47,348 nt of DNA from assembly GCA_003491635.1 (NCBI GenBank), contig DNCG01000010.1, positions 1-47,348 of the forward strand. Reading direction: 5' to 3'. The position numbers and the translations under genes are program-made. Below, one piece after another: positions 32,059 to 40,956 of this stretch. The notes below the pieces were generated by a model. That model worked only from the letters and a program-made list of their open reading frames with translations. It searched no databases and had not been told where the DNA came from. Each line of letters opens with the position of its first letter. The stretch's first letter is position 1. The stretch comes from Actinomycetota bacterium. Lineage in GTDB: Bacteria; Actinomycetota; Aquicultoria; Subteraquimicrobiales; UBA9087.

Positions 32059-33323
32059 TCTTCGGTAAAACCCAGCTGGAGTCCGGTATCAAGGTAATCA
32101 CGGAAACCATTCCTCATGTCAGATCCGTGGCGTTGGGTTTCTGGGTGGGTGTGGGAGCTCGGGACGAGCCGGAAAAATATAGTGGGATGTCCCACTTCCT
32201 GGAGCACCTGTTATTCAAAGGAACGGCGAAGTACTCGGCTCGAAAGATCTCGGAAACCTTTGAAGCTCTAGGCGGTGAACTCAACGCCTTTTCCGCTAAG
32301 GAATACACCTGCTTTCACGCCCGCATTCTGGATGAACACTTGCCGGTGGCGGTTGAAGTCCTCTCCGACATGCTTCAGAGACCACTCTTTAAGGAAGAGG
32401 ACATTGTTTCAGAGAAAGAAGTCGTTCTGGAGGAGATAAATCTCCACATGGACACCCCCGACGAGCAAATTCACGACCTCTTCGTCGATGCCCTCTGGGG
32501 GAACCATCCTCTGGGAAGAAGCGCTTTGGGGGAAGTTGAGACGGTGAGGTCATTTACCCGTGGGGACGTCCGGGATTTTTTCTCCAAAGGTTACGCCACG
32601 AAAAACATCCTGATTGCCGCCGCTGGTCATCTCGACCACGAGGAGCTCGTCGATCTCGTTCAGAAGCACTTCGCCGACAATGGTGGGGGAAATCTGACCA
32701 GGCACGAAATTATTCCAACGGTGAAGTCACGGGTGAAGGTCCACCGAAAACAAACGGAGCAGGCACACCTCTGTTACGGGACCCAGGGCCTGCATGCTAG
32801 GCACGATGACAGATTTGCCCTGGTGATCTTGGACAACATCTTAGGTGGCGGAATGAGCTCTCGTCTTTTCCAGGAGATCAGAGAGAAAAGGGGTTTGGTT
32901 TATTCCATCTATTCCTATCATTCGCTCTACACCGAAGCCGGTCTTATGGCCGTCTATGCAGGAACTAGACCCTCCAAAGCCGAAGAGGTATTGCGCCTGA
33001 TTCAAAAGGAGATAGACGATTTGGTAAAAAATGGTGTCTTTCCCGAAGAATTACATAGAGCCAAGGAGTATCTCAAAGGATATCTGGTTTTGAGCTTGGA
33101 GAACACGAACAGCAGGATGGCTCGATTGGGTAAGTCGGAGTTGGTTCACCGGGAGATTTTATCCCTCGATGAACTGGTAGAAAAAATCGAAGGTGTCACC
33201 GTCGAGGACGTGCAAAGGGTAGCAAAGGCCCTATTCGAGACCGATAGGATGGTTTTAACGGCAATTGGCCCTCTCGAGGAGGAAGAATTAGCGCGGTGGA
33301 TGCGCATTGAAGAGCGAGTTTAA
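32055..33323 (+). CDS. M16 family zinc peptidase (processing-protease-like, YmxG type)
   Basis: The 422 residues match insulinase-family peptidases that resemble the mitochondrial processing peptidase. The inverted zinc motif HFLEH is at 47-51 (GMSHFLEHLLFKGT), followed by AFSAKEYTCFHARI and EEINLHMDTPDEQIHDLF, which should supply the third ligand. The C-terminal half has GGGMSSRLFQEIREKRGLVYSI, the substrate-binding R/Y region. The ATG overlaps the pnp stop (ATGA). A peptidase of this family after pnp is typical of Actinobacteria and Firmicutes. Its substrate is unknown. Confidence 0.93.
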   Translation: MIFGKTQLESGIKVITETIPHVRSVALGFWVGVGARDEPEKYSGMSHFLEHLLFKGTAKYSARKISETFEALGGELNAFSAKEYTCFHARILDEHLPVAVEVLSDMLQRPLFKEEDIVSEKEVVLEEINLHMDTPDEQIHDLFVDALWGNHPLGRSALGEVETVRSFTRGDVRDFFSKGYATKNILIAAAGHLDHEELVDLVQKHFADNGGGNLTRHEIIPTVKSRVKVHRKQTEQAHLCYGTQGLHARHDDRFALVILDNILGGGMSSRLFQEIREKRGLVYSIYSYHSLYTEAGLMAVYAGTRPSKAEEVLRLIQKEIDDLVKNGVFPEELHRAKEYLKGYLVLSLENTNSRMARLGKSELVHREILSLDELVEKIEGVTVEDVQRVAKALFETDRMVLTAIGPLEEEELARWMRIEERV

Positions 33324-33365
33324 CCATCCCTCGCCAAAAAATGGGTTAGATTTGGGGGGATTGAG

Positions 33366-34163
33366 ATGATAAAAGTCGTTGTGGCCGGTGCTGCCGGGAG
33401 AATGGGAGGGGAAGTATGCAAGGCCGTTTTGAGTGAACCTGACATGTCCCTTGTGGGAGCGGTGGATGTCTCTTCCGTTGGATCCGATGTTGGAGAATTG
33501 CTGGGAAGAGGGACTTTGGGCGTGACCATCACCGACGAATTGGAGGCATGCCTTAAAGAAAAATCGGCGCAGGTCATGGTGGATTTCACTCACCCATCCG
33601 CCGTGATGCAAAACATTAGAACCGCCCTGAAATGCGGGGTTCATGCCGTCGTTGGAACGACCGGGATGAGCGAGACTGACCTGGCCGAGATTAAATCCCT
33701 GGTAGAGGATGGTCCCGCCAATGTTGTGGTGGCACCGAATTTTGCCATCGGTGCGGTGCTGATGATGAAGCTCTCCGAGATAGCGGCAAAGTACCTCCCC
33801 GACGTTGAAATCATTGAACTCCATCACAATCAAAAGGCTGATGCTCCCTCAGGGACAGCTTTAAAGACAGCTCAGCTCATAGCCGGATTGAGATCGAAGG
33901 AGACATCTCGTAGTCCCGTAGAGAAAGAGACTGTCAAAGGAGTGCGGGGTGGAAAGGCCGAGGATATACACATTCACAGTGTTCGCCTGCCTGGCCTGGT
34001 GGCTCATCAGGAGGTAATCTTCGGTGGGGTCGGTCAAACCTTAACCATCCGGCACGATTCAATAGATCGCTCTTCATTCATGCCCGGTGTCCTCATGGCC
34101 ATCAGAGAAGTGGAGAAAAGAAAGGGCTTCATCTATGGCCTAGACAAGCTCATGGGATTATAA
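33366..34163 (+). CDS. dapB: 4-hydroxy-tetrahydrodipicolinate reductase
   Basis: Second step of the lysine/diaminopimelate branch. The 265 residues show the nucleotide-binding VVAGAAGRMGGEVCKAV, VMVDFTHPSAVMQNI, VVGTTGMSE, APNFAIGAVLMMKLSE and the catalytic ELHHNQKADAPSGTAL. The ATG lies 42 bases after the peptidase gene, behind GGGGGGA. It is paired with dapA, and the product feeds peptidoglycan and lysine synthesis. Confidence 0.96.
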   Translation: MIKVVVAGAAGRMGGEVCKAVLSEPDMSLVGAVDVSSVGSDVGELLGRGTLGVTITDELEACLKEKSAQVMVDFTHPSAVMQNIRTALKCGVHAVVGTTGMSETDLAEIKSLVEDGPANVVVAPNFAIGAVLMMKLSEIAAKYLPDVEIIELHHNQKADAPSGTALKTAQLIAGLRSKETSRSPVEKETVKGVRGGKAEDIHIHSVRLPGLVAHQEVIFGGVGQTLTIRHDSIDRSSFMPGVLMAIREVEKRKGFIYGLDKLMGL

Positions 34164-34200
34164 AGTCAAACTTGATATTTACTTTAGGGAGGTAATTGAG

Positions 34201-35079
34201 ATGGATTTTGGAGAGGTTCTCACGGCGATGGTCACACCCTTCAATCCGGACCTAAGCGTTAACTACGGTAGAGCTCAGGAACTCGCTGTCCATCTGATCG
34301 AGAATGGCTCCGATGGAGTGGTCGTCTCCGGGACGACCGGGGAATCTCCGACCCTGACTCCCGATGAAAAAATTGAACTCTTCAAATTCGTCAAGGAGGC
34401 TGTAGGAAGTAAAGGTAAGGTCATCGCAGGTACGGGTTATAACTGTACCAGCGAAAGCATCGAGCTCACCCATCGAGCTGAGAAGGTTGGGGTGGATGGC
34501 TGCATGCTGGTTGGACCCTACTATAACAAACCGCCTCAGGAGGGTCTTTATCGGCACTTCAAAATGATAGCGGAGAGCACTTTATTACCGGTGATCGTTT
34601 ACAACGTCCCCTCTCGAACCGCCTGTAATATCGAGGCGGAGACGGTTGTCAAGTTATCGGCGGTGAAAAACATTGTCGCCGTGAAGGAGGCCAGCGGAAA
34701 CCTGGATCAGGTGTCAAAGATTTCTGCTGGAACCCCCAACGATTTTCGAATATACAGTGGAGATGACAGTTTGACCCTGCCCATATTGGCGATTGGGGGC
34801 GATGGGGTTATAAGCGTTGCCTCTCACGTGGCGGGCAAAGAGATAAAGGAGATGGTAAGGAGCTATAAAAATGGCGACGTTGAAAAGGCTCGCGAGATTC
34901 ATCTTATCCTTTCACCACTCTTCAAGGCGCTCTTCATGACGACCAATCCGATAATGGTCAAATCGGCGGTGAAGCTGAAAGGCATAGATGTGGGAAGTTT
35001 GAGACCGCCACTTGTGGGTGCCACAAGGGAACAAATTGAAAAATTAGAAAAAGTTATGAAGGATGCAGGAATCCTATAG
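34201..35079 (+). CDS. dapA: 4-hydroxy-tetrahydrodipicolinate synthase
   Basis: Condenses pyruvate with aspartate semialdehyde in diaminopimelate synthesis. The 292 residues form the TIM barrel with GSDGVVVSGTTGESPTLTPD, GTGYNCTSESIELT, LVGPYYNKPPQEG, the tyrosine in VIVYNVPSRTACN and the Schiff-base lysine in VAVKEASGN. The ATG at 34201 has GGGAGG upstream. The gene is followed by a C8T7 tract and then rnj. Confidence 0.96.
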   Translation: MDFGEVLTAMVTPFNPDLSVNYGRAQELAVHLIENGSDGVVVSGTTGESPTLTPDEKIELFKFVKEAVGSKGKVIAGTGYNCTSESIELTHRAEKVGVDGCMLVGPYYNKPPQEGLYRHFKMIAESTLLPVIVYNVPSRTACNIEAETVVKLSAVKNIVAVKEASGNLDQVSKISAGTPNDFRIYSGDDSLTLPILAIGGDGVISVASHVAGKEIKEMVRSYKNGDVEKAREIHLILSPLFKALFMTTNPIMVKSAVKLKGIDVGSLRPPLVGATREQIEKLEKVMKDAGIL

Positions 35080-35126
35080 TCCCCCCCCTTTTTTTAATTC
35101 CTAATCCATTGGTAAGCTAGGATACT

Positions 35127-36794
35127 ATGGCGAAAAAGAGGACATCAAAACTACGCTTAATCCCTCTTGGTGGGCTCGGCGAAATTGGCAAAAACATGCT
35201 CGTGGTGGAGTATGGTAGAGACACCCTTGTCATCGACGCCGGCCTCATGTTCCCCGAAGAAGAGATGCTTGGGATAGACCTAGTCCTACCCGACTACTCC
35301 TATCTCAAAAAGAACAGGGAGCGAGTGCGGGCCATCATTCTCACTCATGGACATGAGGACCACGTGGGCTCCCTGCCCTATATTCTAAAGGAGGTCAAAG
35401 TTCCTCTCTATGGAACAAGGCTTACCCTGGGACTGGTGAGAGGAAAACTGGAGGAATATGACCTCACCGATGTCGATCTCAGGGAAATTTCCCCAAAGAA
35501 TAGCCTCCAGATCGGCCAGTTCAAATTGGAGTTCATAAGAGTCTGTCATAGCATACCCGATGGTGTAGGACTGGCCATTCACACCCCCGTGGGCACCATA
35601 GTTCACTCCGGAGATTTTAAGTTGGATCAAACGCCCATCGATGGGAGAGCCACTCAACTCGACAAATTTGCCTCCCTCGGAGAGAGAGGTGTCCTTGCCC
35701 TTCTCTCCGACAGCACCAATGCTGAGACACCTGGGTATATCCCCTCGGAAAGGATAGTGGGAAGGGCGTTGGTGGACATATTCAAGCAGGCTAAAAAGAG
35801 GATCATCGTGGCCTCTTTTGCCTCCCATATTCACCGGATTCAGCAGGTGGCAAACGTCACTTTTCGAAGCAAACGGAAGTTAGCAATCTCCGGCTTAAGC
35901 ATGATGAATAACATAGAGATCGCCTCTAAACTCGGTTACCTGAAGATTCCCGATGGATTACTCATCAATATCAGGGAAATCGACAAATATCCTCCCAGGG
36001 AAGTCGTCGTCATGTCCACAGGCAGTCAAGGTGAGCCCCTTTCCGCTCTCAGTAAAATGGCCTCTGGGGAACACAAATGGATCAAGATAGTCCCAGGAGA
36101 CACGGTCATCCTTTCTGCCAGCCCTGTGCCGGGTAACGAGAAGTCGGTTGCCCAAACCATTGACCGCTTTTTCAAGCGTGGTGCCAATGTCTTCTACGAG
36201 ACGATTTCCCCCGTTCATGTTTCCGGGCATGCTGCCCAGGAGGAACTCAAATTGATGATTGGCCTGGTTAAGCCCAAATATTTTATCCCCATCCACGGAG
36301 AATATAGACACCTTAAGCACCATACCGATTTGGCTAAGGAGATGGGAATACCGCCCGAAAATATCCTGTTAGCGGAGAACGGAAGCATCATCGAGTTTAC
36401 GGACTCCTCCGCTCAAATAAAGGAGCGGGTATCGGTGGGAACGATCCTCGTTGATGGATTGGGTGTGGGTGACATCGGCGACATAGTTCTCAGGGATAGG
36501 CTACTACTTTCCACCGATGGAATATTCATCGTGATCGTCGCCGTTAGTGCCGATACAGGTGAGATAGTCGCTGGTCCCGATGTTGTCTCCCGCGGATTTA
36601 TCTATGTTAGGGAGGCAGGAGAACTAATCGAGGAGGCTAAGGAATGTGTTCAGAGCATCCTTGAGCAATGTGCCGAGCGTGGGGTCACCGATTGGACCGT
36701 CCTCAAAACTGATGTTCGTAATACTTTGCGAAAATTTCTTTACGACAAGACCCAGCGGCGCCCCATGATCATGCCAATCATCGTGGAAGTGTAA
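35127..36794 (+). CDS. rnj: Ribonuclease J
   Basis: Beta-CASP metallo-beta-lactamase ribonuclease with endo- and 5'-exonuclease activity in mRNA decay. The 555 residues show GGLGEIGKNMLVVEY and the zinc motif HGHEDH (74-79). HSGDFKLDQTPIDG, LLSDSTNAETPGY, the beta-CASP part with MSTGSQGEPLSALSKMA, and PIHGEYRHLKHH near the end of the catalytic region follow. The C-terminal domain ends in KFLYDKTQRRPMIMPII. The ATG at 35127 has only a weak AGGA ribosome site. The dapA-rnj order is frequent in Actinobacteria. Confidence 0.96.
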   Translation: MAKKRTSKLRLIPLGGLGEIGKNMLVVEYGRDTLVIDAGLMFPEEEMLGIDLVLPDYSYLKKNRERVRAIILTHGHEDHVGSLPYILKEVKVPLYGTRLTLGLVRGKLEEYDLTDVDLREISPKNSLQIGQFKLEFIRVCHSIPDGVGLAIHTPVGTIVHSGDFKLDQTPIDGRATQLDKFASLGERGVLALLSDSTNAETPGYIPSERIVGRALVDIFKQAKKRIIVASFASHIHRIQQVANVTFRSKRKLAISGLSMMNNIEIASKLGYLKIPDGLLINIREIDKYPPREVVVMSTGSQGEPLSALSKMASGEHKWIKIVPGDTVILSASPVPGNEKSVAQTIDRFFKRGANVFYETISPVHVSGHAAQEELKLMIGLVKPKYFIPIHGEYRHLKHHTDLAKEMGIPPENILLAENGSIIEFTDSSAQIKERVSVGTILVDGLGVGDIGDIVLRDRLLLSTDGIFIVIVAVSADTGEIVAGPDVVSRGFIYVREAGELIEEAKECVQSILEQCAERGVTDWTVLKTDVRNTLRKFLYDKTQRRPMIMPIIVEV

Positions 36795-36851
36795 AGGGAG
36801 GAAAATCTCAACTTTTGTCGAAGTTAACCAGCATCGATATCAGAGGAAACA

Positions 36852-37667
36852 ATGAACTTACTACAAGCAGTCGCACTAGGAATCATACAAGGTACTACCG
36901 AGTTCGTTCCCGTCAGCAGCTCTGCCCATTTGGTTCTAGCCCCATATTTCCTGGGCTGGTCAGAACCGCCAGTTAGTTTCGATGTTGCACTTCACCTGGG
37001 TACTCTATCTGGAGTTGTTGCCTTTTTCCGGCGAGATATAGTTCGGCTAATCTCCGCCTTTTTGGCGAGCATAAAGGAGCGCAGTCTTCGCAATGATCCG
37101 TTCCGTAAACTTTCCTGGCTGATCATTGTGGGCACACTGCCCACAGTCATCCTAGCTCTTCTCTTCGAGAGCTCCTTTGAGAAACTCTTCGGTAAACCCC
37201 TTCTGGTTGGCTATCTTTTATTGGTTACCGGTGTTATATTATGGCTTAGTGAGCGCTTTTCTTCAAAAAAGGGGAAGATGGGAGCGATCAAATTCACCGA
37301 TGCCCTAATTATTGGACTGGCCCAAGGGTGTGCCATCGCTCCGGGCATCTCTCGCTCGGGTGCAACCATATCGGCGGGTTTATTTCGCGGTTTAACAAGA
37401 GAGGCCTCCGCCAGATACTCCTTTCTCTTAGCCATACCCATAATTCTCGGGGCAACCGTGCGCAAGTTGGGGAAAATAATTCTTCTGTGCCAGACTTGGA
37501 CTTCCTTTATACCTTTGTCCGGGGGCTTCCTCGCCGCAGCAATAAGTGGATTCTTTGCTGTAAAATATCTCCTGAAATTCCTGCAGCGAGGACGCCTTGA
37601 TGTCTTCTCCTACTATTGCCTTGGAATCGGAACTCTGACGGTGACTTTCGCCGCTCTTAAAGGATAG
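36852..37667 (+). CDS. uppP: Undecaprenyl-diphosphatase UppP (BacA)
   Basis: Membrane phosphatase that recycles undecaprenyl diphosphate for cell-wall synthesis. Loss or overexpression alters bacitracin response in known species. The 271 residues are largely transmembrane, with the two active-site regions GTTEFVPVSSSAHLVL and PGISRSGATISAGLFRGL. The start ATG 36852 follows GAGGAAAC. It sits five bases before ftsK, is not part of the core conserved synteny, and functionally complements uppS at 14868. Confidence 0.96.
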   Translation: MNLLQAVALGIIQGTTEFVPVSSSAHLVLAPYFLGWSEPPVSFDVALHLGTLSGVVAFFRRDIVRLISAFLASIKERSLRNDPFRKLSWLIIVGTLPTVILALLFESSFEKLFGKPLLVGYLLLVTGVILWLSERFSSKKGKMGAIKFTDALIIGLAQGCAIAPGISRSGATISAGLFRGLTREASARYSFLLAIPIILGATVRKLGKIILLCQTWTSFIPLSGGFLAAAISGFFAVKYLLKFLQRGRLDVFSYYCLGIGTLTVTFAALKG

Positions 37668-37672
37668 GGAAG

Positions 37673-39856
37673 ATGGCAAAGAAGGTTAGAAAAGAGAGTG
37701 ACAATCTCGGCGAGATATACGGCATAGCCCTAATCGCGGGTGCTGCTCTCTTCGTCCTATTTTTGGTGAGCCCCGCCATAGGCGGGACAACTGGAATAGT
37801 CGGCTCAAATACCGTTCTCGCCCTCAAATACCTGGTTGGGGTGGGAAGATATCTAATTCCCGTCTTTCTCCTGGGCTGGGGTGTAACATTCTTGTTGCCC
37901 GGGATGAGGGCGGACGTGAGATCGATTGGCCTGGGTCTCTTCATCTTTTTCATCAGTCTACTTTCCCTGATCCATCTGGTAGCCCTCGACTACTTCAGCA
38001 TACCACTTTCAAGAGCATTCGATGTCTTTCTCATGACCAGATATGGTGGGATCACCGGCGCTTGCTTTGCCTTTACTCTGGGAACCCTATTGAGAAAGGG
38101 GGCTTATATTGTAATTATCGCCTCACTGATAATCGGGGGGCTTATTGCAACATCTCTTTCTCTCTCACAGATTCTCTCAAATTTGATGAGCGGTTTGAGA
38201 ATCCTTTTTCAGAATCCCAGATTAAGGCGCTTTCTTAAGCTCCGCCCACTTACAGCTCGGTTGGATTATTCGGAGAGGATCGCCGAGGAGAAGAGGCAGC
38301 CTGCGACTCTCATAGTAGAGGAGGCAGAGGAGGCTGAATCGGAGGCTCCACCGGAGTTTGCGGCAACCACCTCCACGAGAAAAACAGCTCAGCTAAAAAT
38401 GGTGGAAAGGGAACTGACCTCCACCGAGGCTTATCAGTTACCGCCCCTTTCTCTGCTCAAACGGACATCCCCCCCCAGAGGTGTAACCTCCAGGAAGGGA
38501 ATAAAAGAGAACATCAATATTCTCGAGCGAATGCTACGCAACTTCGATGTCAATGCCACAGTTAGCAAAGTTGTGAGGGGTCCGACGGTCACTCGCTTTG
38601 AGCTCCAGCTGGCCACGGGGGTTAAGGTAAATCGCATCCTCAGTTTAACCGACGACATCGCTTTGGCTTTGGCAACGGCGGATGTGAGGATACTGGCCCC
38701 CATTCCCGGCAAGTCCGCCATCGGAATAGAGGTTCCCAACCAATATCGGGAGCTGGTTACGGCGGGCGATATCCTTACCTCCCTCGAAGCCAAAGACAGA
38801 GGAGTTCTAACGGTTGGGGTAGGTAAGGACATCTCAGGACACCCGGTCCTAGCCGATCTCGGTGATATGCCCCATCTCCTTATCGCCGGAGCCACCGGCT
38901 CAGGTAAGAGCGTCTGCATAAATAGCATTCTTGTATCAGTCCTCACTCGGGCTCGCCCGGATGAGGTAAAAATGATCCTCATAGATCCGAAGAGGATAGA
39001 GCTCGCACTATTCAATCATTTACCCCATCTTTTAGTGCCAGTTATAACCAACCCCAAGCAAGCAGCAACTGTTCTGGCCTGGGCAGTTGGGGAAATGGAG
39101 CATAGATTTGAGGTTCTCGCAGAATTTGGAGCAAGAAACATCGATGCCTACAATAAAATCATTATGACCAAGGATCGTGGGATGGAACTCATGCCCTACA
39201 TCTTAATCGTTATCGATGAGCTGGCCGATTTAATGATGGCCTCTCCCGGTGAGGTGGAGGATGCCATCTGCCGCATCGCTCAAATGGCCAGAGCTGTGGG
39301 AATTCATCTTGTAGTGGCCACCCAGAGGCCCTCCGTGGACATAATTACCGGCTTGATCAAGGCCAACATCACCACACGGATCACCTTTGCCGTTTCCTCT
39401 CAGACGGATTCCAGGGTCATTCTGGATGCAGGGGGAGCAGAAAAATTGGTGGGCAAGGGCGACATGCTCTTTATCGCCCCTGGTCTTCTCAAACCCAAAC
39501 GAATACAGGGGGCCTTCGTCACCGAACAAGAAATTGAGCTGATTACAAACTTCATCAAGAAGCAGTTGAAACCCCACTACAATGAAGAAATCCTTCAAGC
39601 ACAGCACGCTAAATTTGGCCATACTGGCTATGAAGATGAACTCCTGGACGATGCAATGGAGCTTGTGGTAACCACTGGTTTGGCCTCCATCTCGATGCTT
39701 CAAAGGCGCCTCCGAGTGGGCTATGCCCGAGCGGCACGACTGATAGATGTACTCGAAGAAAGAGGTGTCGTTGGAAGCTATGAGGGAAGTAGGCCCCGAG
39801 CAGTCCTCATCACCAGAGAAGAGCTTGAGCAGATAAAAAGATCAAGCAGGGAATAG
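37673..39856 (+). CDS. ftsK: DNA translocase FtsK/SpoIIIE
   Basis: Septal ATPase that pumps chromosome termini during division and activates Xer recombination, so it is a functional partner of XerC at 10195. The 727 residues have an N-terminal membrane domain of four to five helices (about 15-170), a short acidic linker and the motor with GATGSGKS (406-413) and LIVIDELADLM (D515, E516). ATQRPSVDIITGLIKANI follows, and the C-terminal gamma winged helix contains LASISMLQRRLRVGYARAARL. The length is normal for the SpoIIIE type. Confidence 0.96.
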   Translation: MAKKVRKESDNLGEIYGIALIAGAALFVLFLVSPAIGGTTGIVGSNTVLALKYLVGVGRYLIPVFLLGWGVTFLLPGMRADVRSIGLGLFIFFISLLSLIHLVALDYFSIPLSRAFDVFLMTRYGGITGACFAFTLGTLLRKGAYIVIIASLIIGGLIATSLSLSQILSNLMSGLRILFQNPRLRRFLKLRPLTARLDYSERIAEEKRQPATLIVEEAEEAESEAPPEFAATTSTRKTAQLKMVERELTSTEAYQLPPLSLLKRTSPPRGVTSRKGIKENINILERMLRNFDVNATVSKVVRGPTVTRFELQLATGVKVNRILSLTDDIALALATADVRILAPIPGKSAIGIEVPNQYRELVTAGDILTSLEAKDRGVLTVGVGKDISGHPVLADLGDMPHLLIAGATGSGKSVCINSILVSVLTRARPDEVKMILIDPKRIELALFNHLPHLLVPVITNPKQAATVLAWAVGEMEHRFEVLAEFGARNIDAYNKIIMTKDRGMELMPYILIVIDELADLMMASPGEVEDAICRIAQMARAVGIHLVVATQRPSVDIITGLIKANITTRITFAVSSQTDSRVILDAGGAEKLVGKGDMLFIAPGLLKPKRIQGAFVTEQEIELITNFIKKQLKPHYNEEILQAQHAKFGHTGYEDELLDDAMELVVTTGLASISMLQRRLRVGYARAARLIDVLEERGVVGSYEGSRPRAVLITREELEQIKRSSRE

Positions 39857-39931
39857 AATACCTCCCAACGCTGCCTCTGAAGAGCATTGCATCTTTTCAC
39901 CAAGGAGAACTTTTTTTGATAAAGTAAGAGA

Positions 39932-39955
39932 AGGAGCAACATACAGCTCGCTCCT
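39932..39955 (+). promoter_or_regulatory. Hairpin in the ftsK-rodZ gap
   Basis: AGGAGC (39932-39937) pairs with GCTCCT (39950-39955) around a 12-base loop, just before the rodZ ribosome site GAGGTGA. Upstream, a T7 run is followed by GATAAAGT, with TTTTCA 18 bases before. This could be a weak promoter, but it is not convincing. Confidence 0.35.
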
Positions 39956-39969
39956 AGAGGTGAACGATT

Positions 39970-40737
39970 ATGGGGTCGGTTGGCGAGACCCTCTCAGTAA
40001 GCCGGAGGAGACTGGGCAAGAGCATCCAGGACGTTGAGGAAGCTACCAAGATCCGGGCCAGGTACATCCAGGCTCTGGAGGATGAGGAATTTCAAATCCT
40101 CCCAGACGATTTCTACGTAAAAGCTTTCATCAGAACCTATTGTCGCTTCCTGGATATAGATAGTGAACCCCTGATAAGAGAATACGAGTATCGATATAAA
40201 GCTATTCCCCAGAAAGTAGAGACGAGAACCCCGCTTCTGATCGACTTAAAATCTCAGCGCAGGCGACCTTTGCCCATCTTAATTTTGGCGGGTCTCTTGA
40301 TTCTCGGTGGTCTCTTCATCTGGGGAAGCTTTAGGGGGAAGGTCATCGTTTCTCCAGAAAGGATGGAGGCCGAGAGATTCCAAGAGGAAATCGAGATGGA
40401 AGAGACGGAAACTACCTTAGAGGACACAGCTCAACCAGGACCGGAAATCGCTCCTCCGAGAGCCCCCAAAATTATAACCCCTTCCCTGCAAGAATTCACC
40501 ATAAGGGTGAAGGTGATAGATGAGAGGGGTTGCTGGTTAAGAGTTCTCGTCGACGATGTCAAGGTCTATGAGGGCACCCTCGCGGTGGGGGAAAGCAAGG
40601 AATGGAGAGCTGAACGAAGCATCTTTATCCGAGCTGGGAACGCCAGGGGCATCGAGGTGGAAAGGGATGGAGAGTATCTCGGTCCTCTGGGAGAGAGCGG
40701 TGGAGTGGTCGAGAAGATCTTTTCCGTGGAGAAATGA
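39970..40737 (+). CDS. rodZ: RodZ-like helix-turn-helix membrane protein
   Basis: Cytoskeleton-linked cell-shape protein family. The 255 residues have an N-terminal helix-turn-helix of the HTH_25 type (TLSVSRRRLGKSIQDVEEAT, then IRARYIQALEDEEFQILPDD and FYVKAFIRTYCRFLDID). One membrane helix follows at about 98-116 (LPILILAGLLILGGLFIWG). Next come an acidic/proline linker and a C-terminal DUF4115-like beta domain (FTIRVKVIDERGCWLRVLVD). Its place after ftsK fits the ftsK-rodZ-rimO-pgsA order. Its stop overlaps the rimO remnant's start (ATGA). Confidence 0.9.
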   Translation: MGSVGETLSVSRRRLGKSIQDVEEATKIRARYIQALEDEEFQILPDDFYVKAFIRTYCRFLDIDSEPLIREYEYRYKAIPQKVETRTPLLIDLKSQRRRPLPILILAGLLILGGLFIWGSFRGKVIVSPERMEAERFQEEIEMEETETTLEDTAQPGPEIAPPRAPKIITPSLQEFTIRVKVIDERGCWLRVLVDDVKVYEGTLAVGESKEWRAERSIFIRAGNARGIEVERDGEYLGPLGESGGVVEKIFSVEK

Positions 40738-40916
40738 GAGGCATGGCACCAAGGATCTCCATAATCACCCCGGGGTGTCCCAAAAACATCGTGGAGACCG
40801 ATTTCATCAATGCCAGAACAATGATTCCTTTATCGCATAGCAAGCCGCTTGCTGGAGTGATTTTCCGGTCCGCAATCGCCCCCTCGGCAGGGAAATTGGG
40901 CAAGACGGAGAATTAA
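40734..40916 (+). pseudogene. rimO: Truncated rimO remnant (ribosomal protein S12 methylthiotransferase N-terminus)
   Basis: The first 27 residues (PRISIITPGCPKNIVETDFI after the start) match the RimO N-terminus, including the first cluster cysteine in GCPKN. After that the frame has no resemblance to the family and stops at 60 residues, against about 430 for a complete protein. The radical-SAM CxxxCxxC and TRAM parts are absent, and no other frame restores them, so this is a deletion or replacement and not a frameshift. The break coincides with a 15-bp palindrome, AGCAAGC-C-GCTTGCT (40839-40853). Full rimO normally follows rodZ. Confidence 0.8.
40839..40853 (+). repeat. 15-bp perfect palindrome at the rimO breakpoint
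   Basis: AGCAAGC (40839-40845), one central C, and GCTTGCT (40847-40853). It begins about 20 bases after the last codon that still matches RimO. A further imperfect inverted repeat (CAAT..CCC with GGG..ATTG) lies in 40873-40898. No transposase is nearby. Confidence 0.6.
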
Positions 40917-40956
40917 AGTCTTGGGGTTCTCCTGCTCGTTTTGAAAGGGGAAGGGC

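Noticed and set aside
35080..35126. C8T7 tract after dapA as an intrinsic terminator, and a leaderless rnj promoter (TAAGCT/TAGGAT)
   Set aside because: No stable GC stem precedes the T run, only a loose AGGAAT/ATTCCT pairing with a long loop. The -10-like boxes would start transcription at or inside the rnj ATG, and there is no -35.
39890..39930. Sigma-28-type or sigma-A promoter before rodZ (TTTTCA and GATAAAGT)
   Set aside because: The boxes match neither consensus well. The GATAA resemblance to FliA promoters is only partial and lacks the GCC before it and the upstream TAAA.
40625..40903. Minus-strand frame of 92 codons over the rodZ end and rimO remnant
   Set aside because: Antisense to rodZ and to the RimO-like residues. 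No recognisable domain or ribosome site supports it.
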